A stretch of 64,000 nt of DNA, taken from JANMCE01 sp031360915. GTDB lineage: Bacteria; Actinomycetota; Acidimicrobiia; Acidimicrobiales; Ilumatobacteraceae. The DNA is taken from positions 1-64,000 of the forward strand of contig JANMCE010000123.1 of the NCBI GenBank assembly GCA_031360915.1, written 5' to 3'. The translations under genes and the position numbers were made by a program. The number at the start of each line of letters is the position of its first letter. Positions within the stretch are counted from its first letter, which is position 1. The notes under the pieces are model-generated. The model ran no database searches. It was not told where the DNA came from and saw only the letters and a list, made by a program, of their open reading frames with translations. This document shows positions 53,339-61,718 of this stretch, in pieces.

Positions 53339-53848
53339 TCATGAGCCCGGTAACTCCGGGCGACTCGGGCCAGCTTCCGATATCGACGTAGTTAACGCGT
53401 TCGCATCGGGGCGGACTGTTGACGCGCTGCGGTCGAGAAGCCTTCGGGCCGCAGGGAACAGCACAATGAGCGCACAAAGCCCGGTAAGGAACATCGCGCC
53501 GCCCAACACTCGATGGTCGCCTGAGCTGGCCATAACCGCGATTCCGCCGAGGATCAGCACCGACGCGGACAGCTTGAACGCAGCGCTACCAACGCGACTG
53601 GACGTCAGCTTCGTCGTCGCGGTCGCAGCGGTCGACTTCGAACGGTCAAGCGCGCGCTCAGCCCAGGCAAATTCGGTCGCAAGAACGGCGAGGCCGATGA
53701 TGGACACCAGAATGCCAGGCCCGGGCAGTAGCAGCATCGCGAGGCCGGCTCCGAGAAGTAAGGTGCCGACCACAAGAACGAGAAGTCGCCTCGCGTTCGC
53801 CGTGATCCACCGAAGCCATTGGGTTGGGTGATGGAGATCTACGGCCAA
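53339..53848 (-). CDS. PGPGW-type membrane protein (copy 1)
   Basis: 169 aa from the TTG at 53848 (AAAGGA 6 nt upstream). This start is chosen because it aligns with the ATG of the copy at 58659-59042; upstream in-frame ATGs add unrelated residues. Helices are separated by L-L-P-G-P-G-I-L-V-S-I-I-G-L-A-V-L-A, the PGPGW-family core, then E-F-A-W-A-E-R-A-L-D. A second helix pair ends G-L-C-A-L-I-V-L-F-P-A-A-R-R. Function of the family unknown. Confidence 0.75.
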   Translation of the reverse strand: MAVDLHHPTQWLRWITANARRLLVLVVGTLLLGAGLAMLLLPGPGILVSIIGLAVLATEFAWAERALDRSKSTAATATTKLTSSRVGSAAFKLSASVLILGGIAVMASSGDHRVLGGAMFLTGLCALIVLFPAARRLLDRSASTVRPDANALTTSISEAGPSRPELPGS

Positions 53849-54303
53849 CGTGTGTCCTTTCATTCGATGCGGGCTCATCAGGTGTGAAGTCCCGTCCGGT
53901 TTCACTATCCACATTCGAATCGCACGAGTGCAATGCCCGAATCCGCACATTCAGATCGTCACCCCTTTCCGACATCCGGAGACAGGAGCGTGAATGTTGG
54001 CCACAAGTACCCGCGGCCGATAGACATCGTACGGGTTGGTTCGGCGCCGATCATCCGGAGGTCGACGGCAACTCGTGGCGACTCTGTTGGCTGATTCGTC
54101 GTGGATCTCGCAATTTCGTTCTCGTCATCTCCTTCCAACTCGGAACCAGCAACCATGGACACCCGGGACCTCCGGGTTCCGGAAACGAGCACGTAGGGAC
54201 GCGTTCTTCAATCTGGGATTGTCGACCTGAGCGCCGCCGCGGATAATGAGCCCATGGCAACAAACGCACGAGCGCGGCGTTGACGGACCTGACCGCACGA
54301 CCG
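53849..54303. other. Intergenic stretch duplicated at 59043-59235
   Basis: Holds TTCACTATCCACATTCG (53901-53917), then patches CAATGCC.GAATCC, CAGATCGTCA and CATCCGGAGACAGGAG that recur in order upstream of the second PGPGW gene. It therefore belongs to a segmental duplication and probably carries the shared promoter. No gene recognised in the rest. Confidence 0.55.
53901..53917 (-). promoter_or_regulatory. 17-bp element conserved upstream of both PGPGW genes
   Basis: CGAATGTGGATAGTGAA on the reverse strand, identical to 59100-59116 and located about 50 bp before the gene start in both copies. Retained identity amid diverged flanks suggests a binding site or promoter core. Confidence 0.4.
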
Positions 54304-55068
54304 ATGTACCACCCGTTGGAGGCCCGATTGGGCAGCTGGCGCGGTGTCCTGGTGCCGCTCGACGGCTCGGAGAACGCCATCAGAGCACTTCATCCGGGCA
54401 GCACCCTCGCGTATTCGATGGGGATGCCGCTCTACGCCATCGCCACCGAAGCGACCTCACGAAGCCTGCTGGTGTGCATGGCATCCGGCGGACATCGCCG
54501 CGTCGCTGATGTGGTGCGGAGGCGTGTGGTGGCCGGGGTGGTGCGTCGGTTGGACGAACCGGTTGTGGTGGTTGGCCCGAAGGTGACCCGCGAGGATGGC
54601 CAAGTCGGCACGATCTACGCCTGCCTCGACGGCACCCCTGCTGCCGAAGCGATTCTGCCCGCCGTAGCGGCCCTCGCCCGACACACCGGTGCCACGATCC
54701 ACCTGATCAGCGTGGTTCGACCGACTTTGACGGTTTTTGACCTCATGGAATACTCCGCCTCAACTGGGCCAGCCGATCGCCAATCGTACCTGTCCCAGCT
54801 CGCTGCATCATCTCAGGCCGAGCAGATAGTCAGCCACCAGGTCATTGAGGCCCGGTTGGTCGCCTCGTCGATCATTGACCTGGTTCGCGCAGACCTAGGG
54901 GCGGTCGTCGCCCTGACGAGCCATACGCGGCGCGGATTGGGCCAGCTTGTGTTCGGCAGCGTCGCCGCGCGAATCGTTTCCGCTTGCCCGCGCCAGGTCG
55001 TCCTCCTCCGCGGCCACGAGCCGAGGGCGCACTGGCCGCTCCGTCGCGTCCCTCGCTCTGGTTTCTAG
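54304..55068 (+). CDS. Tandem universal stress protein, copy with internal deletion
   Basis: 254 aa from the ATG at 54304; a TTG at 54280 would add 8 residues. Same order as the copy at 49205: L-V-P-L-D-G-S-E-N-A, then directly E-A-T-S-R-S-L-L-V-C-M-A-S. About 42 residues that carry the middle of the first USP domain are missing without loss of frame. The first ATP motif is also altered (G-G-H-R-R-V-A-D-V-V). The second domain (Y-A-C-L-D-G-T-P-A-A-E; S-H-T-R-R-G-L-G-Q-L-V-F-G-S-V-A) looks intact. Probably a one-domain functional protein or early decay. Confidence 0.75.
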   Translation: MYHPLEARLGSWRGVLVPLDGSENAIRALHPGSTLAYSMGMPLYAIATEATSRSLLVCMASGGHRRVADVVRRRVVAGVVRRLDEPVVVVGPKVTREDGQVGTIYACLDGTPAAEAILPAVAALARHTGATIHLISVVRPTLTVFDLMEYSASTGPADRQSYLSQLAASSQAEQIVSHQVIEARLVASSIIDLVRADLGAVVALTSHTRRGLGQLVFGSVAARIVSACPRQVVLLRGHEPRAHWPLRRVPRSGF

Positions 55069-55218
55069 CTCGACATTCTGTCGGAACCCCACCCCTTCAA
55101 ATGGACCTGCGTGTCGCCCGACGCTGGTCAAAGATCGCCCTGAGTGACAACGGCGTGAGTCTCGATGTGGTTCCATTGGCATGCCGGGAAGCCTGGTCGG
55201 CGATCAAGGAGGTTTCCG

Positions 55219-56511
55219 ATGGATCGACCCCCTCGTAACCAACGCGCACCGCTCGTTCGCATGCTGTCGCCGTTGCGTGACTTTCTGTCCACGGAATCGG
55301 CCGGCGCTGCGCTTATCGCTGCCGGAGCTGTGGCCGCGTTGGTGTGGGCAAACTCGCCATGGTCCGACTCGTATGAGCGGGTCTGGGCCAGTCGTGTGTC
55401 GATCAAGGTAGTTGGGCAGACCCTCGACCTCGACCTGCGTCATTGGGTCAACGACGGGCTGATGACCATTTTCTTTCTCGTGGTCGGTCTCGAGATCAAG
55501 CGCGAGGTCGTCGAAGGCCATCTGTCGAATCGGCGCGCTGCGCTGTTGCCGATGATCGCGGCGTTGGGCGGAATGATCGCGCCAGCGCTGCTGTATCTCG
55601 CAATCGCCGGTGGAACGGCGCCGCGTGGGTGGGCGATCCCGATGGCCACCGACATCGCGTTGGCGGTCGGTGTCCTCGCAGTTGCCGGATCCCGACTGCC
55701 GTCGTCATTGCGAGCCTTCCTGCTCGGTCTGGCGATCGTCGATGACATCGGAGCGATTCTGATCATTGCCGCGGTCTATTCGACCGGGCTCGCATGGGGA
55801 TGGCTCACCGCCGCGGCCTTGGTGCTCGCCGCGATTGTTGGAGTTCGCCGTCTTGGGATCCACGCACTCGGAACCTACGTCCTGCTTGGAGCTTTTGTTT
55901 GGTACGCCCTTCACGAGGCAGGTGTTCATCCGACACTCGCCGGTGTCGCTCTTGGCCTCCTCGCTCCCTCGGTTCCCCGACTCCAAGCCGAGTACATTGA
56001 CGTAGACGAACTTGCCGACGTGTCAAGTGCTGAGGCTGTGCGCGCCACGACCGACATTGCGAAAGGTTCCGTGTCAGTCGTGGAATGGCTCCAGCACGTG
56101 CTGCACCCGTGGACCAGCTACCTGATCGTGCCCATCTTCGCGTTGGCGAACGCTGGCATCGAGATCTCAAGGCCGGGCGTTCGCTCCGCACTCGTTTCAC
56201 CCGTAGCGTGGGGGGTGTTCGCGGGCCTGCTCATCGGTAAACCACTCGGAGTCGTCACTGCTGTCACCCTGGCGAGGCTCACCGGGGTCGCAGATGCCGA
56301 GGAGGGCACAACTCGCGTCCAAATGCTCGGCATCGGCACAGCAGCCGGCATCGGCTTCACCGTCGCGATCTTCATCAGCGAATTGGCTTTCACCAATCCG
56401 GCGCAGCAGGCGGATGCCAAGCTCGCCATTCTTCTCGCATCGGTTCTGGCCGCTGCAATCTCGGCGGGTTTGCTTCGAACATTTCAACGCCCGAGGCTAA
56501 ACTCTCTCTAG
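55219..56511 (+). CDS. nhaA: NhaA Na+/H+ antiporter
   Basis: 430 aa; AAGGAGG lies 6 nt before the ATG at 55219. Twelve-helix pattern with V-V-G-L-E-I-K-R-E-V-V-E-G, P-M-A-T-D-I-A-L-A-V-G-V-L and the ion-binding pair in L-A-I-V-D-D-I-G-A-I-L-I-I-A (the Asp163/Asp164 equivalent). The C-terminus has G-I-G-T-A-A-G-I-G-F-T-V-A-I-F-I-S. Exchanges internal Na+ for external H+ at the cytoplasmic membrane. Intact, in contrast to the decayed CPA2 antiporter at 44151. Confidence 0.93.
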   Translation: MDRPPRNQRAPLVRMLSPLRDFLSTESAGAALIAAGAVAALVWANSPWSDSYERVWASRVSIKVVGQTLDLDLRHWVNDGLMTIFFLVVGLEIKREVVEGHLSNRRAALLPMIAALGGMIAPALLYLAIAGGTAPRGWAIPMATDIALAVGVLAVAGSRLPSSLRAFLLGLAIVDDIGAILIIAAVYSTGLAWGWLTAAALVLAAIVGVRRLGIHALGTYVLLGAFVWYALHEAGVHPTLAGVALGLLAPSVPRLQAEYIDVDELADVSSAEAVRATTDIAKGSVSVVEWLQHVLHPWTSYLIVPIFALANAGIEISRPGVRSALVSPVAWGVFAGLLIGKPLGVVTAVTLARLTGVADAEEGTTRVQMLGIGTAAGIGFTVAIFISELAFTNPAQQADAKLAILLASVLAAAISAGLLRTFQRPRLNSL

Positions 56512-56661
56512 ATCGTGAACGGTTCAGAGTGCACCTCAGGGTGTTCGCCAACCAGCGACACCGGTGCCCGTCGGATAGGCGCAAGCTTCGTTACAGAAAA
56601 CTGCAAGGAATCCGACCCGTCAGCTCAGCGAGGCTCGGGCGGCAGGCAAGTTCGAGCCGCC

Positions 56662-57546
56662 TCAGTTTCGGCCGTGTCGGTGAACACGACCCGTTTTGCC
56701 GGCGCCGGAATCCACGGCCAGACGCAGCCACAGCCGTGCCTGAAGGCGTAGCGTGACGGCGCCTACGACAACAAGGATGCCTAGATTGAGTATCAGTTGA
56801 CCGAGCGCGCCTGCCGCTTCGCCAACGCGTGACATGGCGAGGGCGACGCCTACGTTCGAGGCCGCTGGAATGGTGGTGACGGAGATAAGAACGCCAACCA
56901 ATGCGCCGCTGCGGGCCTCGGTCAGCGACACCGTTCCCGCCACCCCAGCCAATACGGCAACGATTATGGCGAACAGGTCGGGGTTACTGATGAAGTTCGT
57001 GAGCGGACGCTCGCCCAGCCGGTAGGCCACCGGGATGCGGTCGGCCCAACGCAGCACTACTGTCAGGCTGGCGGCTGCGACGATGGCGACCGGGAACCCG
57101 ACCGCCAAGGCGACGAGGCCGCGTCGCACTCGGCGCAGCCGACAGCCATAGAGACCCATCGCGACAGATGCGAGCGGGCCGTACTCAGGCCCCACGACCA
57201 TGGCCCCGACTATCAGAATCGGTGAGTCGACCAGCACACCCACCGCGCCGATGAGCACAGCGATCACGAGCAGCGCCACAAAGCTCGGCGATAGTCCGCT
57301 GTCGCCGCGCACGCGCGCTTCCACTTCCTCCCAGATCACCGCTTCCGACGGTTCGCCCGGCGCGTGGGCCTCGGCGGCGGCGGCGACGTCAGACAGCGCT
57401 GTGTCGATGCGATCTACAGCGATCGAGCCGACACGGTGTAAGTCCAGCTGGCGGAGCCGCTCGAGCACGCCGTTGGCCGCCTCACGGGCCACGTCGAATT
57501 GGACGAGATCACCTGCGGGTCGTCGGGCCGCTCCAGGCATGACCAC
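56662..57546 (-). CDS. DUF389 membrane protein, N-terminus probably lost
   Basis: 294 aa. Starts at a GTG as VVMPGAARRPAGDLVQFDVA. In relatives this segment is preceded by some 30 residues; here the upstream frame still reads L-G-L-R-L-L-G-N-C-N-I but has no start and runs into the next gene's end, so the start is damaged or moved. The membrane core has G-V-L-V-D-S-P-I-L-I-V-G-A-M-V-V-G-P-E-Y-G-P-L and I-S-V-T-T-I-P-A-A-S-N-V-G-V-A. Family function unknown. Confidence 0.75.
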   Translation of the reverse strand: MVMPGAARRPAGDLVQFDVAREAANGVLERLRQLDLHRVGSIAVDRIDTALSDVAAAAEAHAPGEPSEAVIWEEVEARVRGDSGLSPSFVALLVIAVLIGAVGVLVDSPILIVGAMVVGPEYGPLASVAMGLYGCRLRRVRRGLVALAVGFPVAIVAAASLTVVLRWADRIPVAYRLGERPLTNFISNPDLFAIIVAVLAGVAGTVSLTEARSGALVGVLISVTTIPAASNVGVALAMSRVGEAAGALGQLILNLGILVVVGAVTLRLQARLWLRLAVDSGAGKTGRVHRHGRN

Positions 57547-57626
57547 GATATTGCAGTTGCCAAGCAGACGGAGCCCGAGTGTGGCCCCCTTGCTGCCCTC
57601 GTCCGCTCGGTGCCGTCCGTCCGCAG

Positions 57627-58646
57627 TCAGAATCGGAGGACTGCGGCGATGCGGTCATGGTCTCGAAGGTCGTTGTCGGCGACGATGACAACGTTTCCGC
57701 CGCGGCGCATGACGGCCTCGATGGTGTCGTCGATGACGTCATCGATTACGTCCGGGGCCTCTCGGTCGTCGGCTCGTTGCAGTTGGAGGTTGTGGTCTAT
57801 TCGGGCAGCGAGAGCGTAGGTGTCTTCTACGACCAGGAGTTCCACCCGTCCGTCGTTAGCGAGAGGCCAGATCTCGTCGATGCCGCCCGCGAAACGGCAG
57901 GTCGATCTGGCGTGCTCCAGCGCTTTGGCTGCTCGGCTGTGATCCGTGCGGAGCCAGTCAGTCACGAGGGGCCACGCCGCGCTGTGGAGCTCCATCCAGC
58001 TCGTGCGATCGTGGTTCCCGGGGATGAGCCCGATGGTGTCGAGGCGGTTGGCGAAGATGGTGCGTCGGACGGTCCGTTCGACACCGGCGATGATCGTCGG
58101 CAACGGGTGTTGGACGTGTTCAGACCGCACGCATTCCTCCACTTCGCGCGTCCACGATGCGGCGGTCTGGTCGTCCTGCCGAATGACCGGCCAGACGCCG
58201 CTGCGTGATTCGATGAGTCCTTGCCGATCGCCGATGAACAGACGGCTCCTACGGTCGCTGATGGTAAAAACGCGATAGCTGGCGGTGCGGTTCAGGTCGG
58301 CAACGAGGTCGCGGGTGGCGAACGTGTCGTCAATCACGACGCGTTCATTGACTGTCCGACCGAGATGAACACCTGCCGAATAGTCCGGCGAAACGCACAG
58401 GGCGAGGGCACGTGCGGATCCCTCCTTGGTCTGATCGTCGACAAGGCTGGTAATAGTCGAGATCAGTGCGGCACGAGCGTCGTCGGGGATGTCGCCCGTG
58501 AGCCGCTCATCAGCGTGCTTGACCAGGCGCAGGGCCGTGGCGAGTTCGGTCGGGCTGAGAACGGTGCCGGGTGTCGTGTTCATGAGAATCGTGATGCTCG
58601 GGTACACCGTCTGGCCTTGGAGCTGGGCGAGCAGAAATCGGTTCAT
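57627..58646 (-). CDS. baeRF-family protein (archaeo-eukaryotic release-factor-like)
   Basis: 339 aa; AAGGA lies upstream of the ATG. Features are P-S-I-T-I-L-M-N-T-T-P-G-T, R-R-S-R-L-F-I-G-D, I-P-G-N-H-D-R-T-S-W-M-E-L and V-E-L-L-V-V-E-D-T-Y-A-L-A-A-R. The last stretch (M-R-R-G-G-N-V-V-I-V) is the strand of the eRF1 C-terminal-like fold. Bacterial members are thought to act on stalled or hibernating ribosomes and often sit with USP and stress genes, as here. The GGQ-like catalytic motif is not present. Confidence 0.8.
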   Translation of the reverse strand: MNRFLLAQLQGQTVYPSITILMNTTPGTVLSPTELATALRLVKHADERLTGDIPDDARAALISTITSLVDDQTKEGSARALALCVSPDYSAGVHLGRTVNERVVIDDTFATRDLVADLNRTASYRVFTISDRRSRLFIGDRQGLIESRSGVWPVIRQDDQTAASWTREVEECVRSEHVQHPLPTIIAGVERTVRRTIFANRLDTIGLIPGNHDRTSWMELHSAAWPLVTDWLRTDHSRAAKALEHARSTCRFAGGIDEIWPLANDGRVELLVVEDTYALAARIDHNLQLQRADDREAPDVIDDVIDDTIEAVMRRGGNVVIVADNDLRDHDRIAAVLRF

Positions 58647-58658
58647 GTGTCGTAGTCC

Positions 58659-59042
58659 TTAGGGTCGGCTTCGGTTGGTAGTTTGGTGGCGCGGGGCGGA
58701 CGCCACGGGCGACGGGTTGCAGCGCGGGTTGTGGGCTCCTACAAATCCTCGAGCCAGGTCGCTAATGGGTCGGTCCGTTGGCGTCTTGCCGTCGACAAGA
58801 TGCCGGGACGCAGGGAACAGCACCACAAGCGCACCCAACCCGGCGAGGACCATCACACCGCCGAACACTCGATGGCCATCTACGACGGTCATGACCGTGA
58901 CCCCAACGAGGATCACAACCACAACCGACAACTTGAGCAGCCTGGCGATGCCCGTTCCGAAGAGCATTGCGCCCATCTGGCGAACGACGAGTCGCTTCGC
59001 GTTCGCCAGAATCAACTGGAATCGGTGATGCAGACCTAAGGC
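58659..59042 (-). CDS. PGPGW-family paralog lacking the PGPGW core (copy 2)
   Basis: 127 aa from the ATG at 59042, which aligns with the copy-1 start. It begins MALGLHHRFQLILANAKRLV like copy 1 and ends G-L-G-A-L-V-V-L-F-P-A-S-R-H-L. The roughly 45 residues that contain L-L-P-G-P-G and the following loop are missing in frame, joining G-T-G-I-A to R-L-L-K-L-S-V-V-V-V. It may retain two helices only; possibly a non-functional duplicate. Confidence 0.6.
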   Translation of the reverse strand, partial: ALGLHHRFQLILANAKRLVVRQMGAMLFGTGIARLLKLSVVVVILVGVTVMTVVDGHRVFGGVMVLAGLGALVVLFPASRHLVDGKTPTDRPISDLARGFVGAHNPRCNPSPVASAPRHQTTNRSRP

Positions 59043-59465
59043 CATCGTTAACATCCTTTCGTCCAGTGCGAGTTCGATCGCGATAAGACCCGATCCACAT
59101 TCACTATCCACATTCGGAGAGGACGGTCGCAATGCCAGAATCCAAACAATCGGATCGTCAACTGCCTGCCGAAATCCGGAGACCGGAAGTGCCGGCAACC
59201 GTCCTTCCGCGCATCGCACACGATCGAGCTATCTATGCTCTGGGCTATTTCTAACGCACCCGGTCGACTCAGCGAAAGGCTCCTCCTCTGCTCATGGGCG
59301 GCGCGAACGCGATTCGTTGTGAACGCCGAAGCGCTGCGTGTAGCGGCGGCTTCTGGACAGCCGAAGACCGGGCTTCGACAGGACCCGGTCCACGTGGTGC
59401 TCAGCGGTTTTTGCACCGTTGAACAGTTACCGGAGGTCAGGCCGTCTGCGGGCGGTGTCGGTGCG
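59043..59465. other. Intergenic stretch, partial duplicate of 53849-54303
   Basis: The left two thirds repeat the copy-1 leader, including TTCACTATCCACATTCG at 59100-59116. The right part (59235-59465) shows no recognisable gene; a forward frame there has no family match. Confidence 0.5.
59100..59116 (-). promoter_or_regulatory. Second copy of the 17-bp PGPGW-gene element
   Basis: Identical to 53901-53917 and at the equivalent distance from the aligned start codon. Confidence 0.4.
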
Positions 59466-60686
59466 TCAGTCCTCGGTTTGCGTGCTGCGCGATTCGGGCG
59501 AAGTGGCTGCTAACCGGCGAGAGCGTATGGCGAGTTCGAGAGCGAAACGGTCACTCGCATCGGACGGCGAGTACCTGGTGAGGTCGGCGACTCGATTAAG
59601 CCGATAGTCGACCGCGCGTGGACTCAGTCCGAGCAGACGAGCGGTCGCTGTCGTGTTGCCAGATGAGGCGAAGTGCGCCTCCAGGGTTGCGATGAGGGGT
59701 TCGGCGCCACCGCGAGCGCGTTCGAGCGGCCCCAGCACGGTCGCGACAAGTTCGGCCGCTAGCCTCGGGTCGGCCGTGAGCATCCGATGGGGAAGAAGCC
59801 GGTTGAAGAATGCGATCTCGCCCGGCTGAGCATCCCGGTCGGCAAGCTCGAGAGCCTGCAACGCTTCACCATAGGAACGCGCCACGCCCGTCACTCCACC
59901 GTGTGCCTGCCCGACGCCGATCCGCCACGGCCCGTGCTCGACCTCTACCAACGCTGCCAGCAGGTCGCGCGTTGAATCCGTCGCGCTGATCGGAAACACG
60001 CAGACCAGCAGGTTCTGCTTCGTCGCGATCACAACGTCACGCCCGCCGAGCTTGGCCAGCACATGTCCCTCGACCCGGGCGAGCACCTGGCCGGCATCCG
60101 CCACTCGGCGGCTGTTTTGCGCGGTCAACACCAGGTGCGTGCCAGCGAGGTTGAACCCGACGTGAGCCGCACGTTCACGAAGTAGCTCGGCATCACCAGC
60201 GCCGCCGAGGAGGCCTTCGATGAACTCGCGGCGCAGAGACTCCTCGAAGCGCATGGTGCGGCGCTGAGCAACTTCGAACCCGGCGGCGAGGGCCTCCGCG
60301 GCGTCGTCCGCCGCACGGAACAACGTCGCCGCAACGGTGGCAACCGTGATCGAGTTCGCTTTCGGGGCGCGCTGCTCGATCTCACCCCAGAGTCGCCACG
60401 TTGCGCTGAGGTACAGATCGAGCACCGCCGCGAGTGCAACTCCCCGCTCCGCGGCCTCCTCACCGCGCTGACGGCAGGCGCTCACCGCACCGTGGGGCAG
60501 CCGGCAACCCTGTCGGGCAGCATCAAGCACGACATCAAGGAAGTTGCCGATGAGCCCGACGTCAACCTTCGCGTCCTGGGCCCCTTTCCTCGCAACGGTC
60601 TCTACCTTCGACGCCGGGAGGTCGACAAGCGCTCCGATCTCCGACCGAGAAGCCCCTGTCCCTGCTCGAGTAACCGATGACCCCAT
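59466..60686 (-). CDS. PucR/CdaR-type transcriptional regulator
   Basis: 406 aa. An N-terminal helical region (residues 20-170) is followed by a degenerate GGDEF-like fold (V-L-A-K-L-G-G-R-D-V-V-I-A-T-K-Q-N-L-L-V-C-V-F-P, then G-V-G-Q-A-H-G-G-V-T-G-V-A-R-S-Y-G-E-A-L-Q-A-L). The C-terminal HTH_30 domain reads F-A-S-S-G-N-T-T-A-T-A-R-L-L-G-L-S-P-R-A-V-D-Y-R-L-N-R-V, typical of PucR/CdaR. The effector is unknown; it may control the P-type ATPase relic or genes outside the window. Confidence 0.85.
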   Translation of the reverse strand: MGSSVTRAGTGASRSEIGALVDLPASKVETVARKGAQDAKVDVGLIGNFLDVVLDAARQGCRLPHGAVSACRQRGEEAAERGVALAAVLDLYLSATWRLWGEIEQRAPKANSITVATVAATLFRAADDAAEALAAGFEVAQRRTMRFEESLRREFIEGLLGGAGDAELLRERAAHVGFNLAGTHLVLTAQNSRRVADAGQVLARVEGHVLAKLGGRDVVIATKQNLLVCVFPISATDSTRDLLAALVEVEHGPWRIGVGQAHGGVTGVARSYGEALQALELADRDAQPGEIAFFNRLLPHRMLTADPRLAAELVATVLGPLERARGGAEPLIATLEAHFASSGNTTATARLLGLSPRAVDYRLNRVADLTRYSPSDASDRFALELAIRSRRLAATSPESRSTQTED

Positions 60687-60802
60687 ATCTAGAGTATGCA
60701 GTTACCCTGCAGGTTCCGTCGTTCAAGGAGCTCAATTCGAGCACTCGACTTCCGGAATGCGGCGGATTCTCGTTCGGGCTGGGCGCCGCTCCGTCAACGT
60801 TT

Positions 60803-61676
60803 TCATCGTGGGGAGTCGTCGGCGGTTTCGATGGCGGTGTCGATTCCGGCGGCACCCATGGCGATGCCGAGGTGGGCTGCGAGCGCTGGGGCGTCGTTCA
60901 CCCGTCGCCGATCATGCCGACGGGGCCTTTGGCGGCGAGTTCGCTGACGATGCGGTATTTGTCGTCTGGTAGCAGGTCGCCGCGGGCGTCGCTAATCCCG
61001 ACCTGGCGAGCAACCGCTGTGGCGGTCAGCGTTTGTCACCAGTGAGCATCACGGCTTCGACTCCGAGCGCGTGAAGCTGCGCAACTGCGTCTGCGGATTC
61101 GGGCCGGATGGTGTCCGCAACCGCGAGAACAGCGATGGCCCGTTCGGCGGTCATCAAGACAACAACCGTTTTGGCGTCGCTTTCCCATCCTTGGAGGACG
61201 GCTTCGATGGCCCGGTCGCATACGCCGGTTGTTTCGGCGAGGCGGTAATTGCCGAGCAGATACGTCACAACGTTGATCGTGCCGGTGACGCCGTGGCCGG
61301 GGACTGCTTCGAACCCGTCGACTTGGTCGATGGCTCCTTGGTAGGCGGTGACGATCGCATGGGCGACGGGATGTTCCGACAGAGTGTCGAGTGACGCTGC
61401 GATACGCAGCACCCTGTCGCGATCGAAGGTTGCGTCGATCACTTGGATATCGGTGAGCACCGGTTTGCCATGTGTGAGGGTGCCGGTCTTGTCGAGCGCG
61501 ATGGTGACGAGCTTGCGAGCATTCTCGAGATGTAGGCCACCTTTGATGAGAATCCCGCGCCGGGCCGCCCCACCGAGCGCAGAAACCACCGTGACGGGTG
61601 TCGAGATCACCAAGGCGCATGGGCACGCCAACACCAACAGGACCAACGCCCGGTACAGCCATTCACGAAACGAACC
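60803..61676 (-). pseudogene. C-terminal half of a P1B heavy-metal ATPase with two frameshifts
   Basis: Reading leftwards: S-F-R-E-W-L-Y-R-A-L-V-L-L-V-L-A-C-P-C-A-L-V-I (metal motif CPC in M6), DKTGTLTHGKPV, then S-E-H-P-V-A-H-A-I (the P1B HP motif) and V-M-L-T-G-D. After G-D-K-R a one-base shift at about 61026 leads to L-T-A-T-A-V-A-R-Q-V-G-I and M-I-G-D-G. A second shift at about 60885 leads to V-N-D-A-P-A-L-A to TGA at 60803. The metal-binding domains and first five helices are absent. CadA/ZntA-like, inactive. Confidence 0.75.
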
Positions 61677-61718
61677 GTGACCAGTGACCTTGACACAACC
61701 GGGCTCGGGTTGGTTCGC

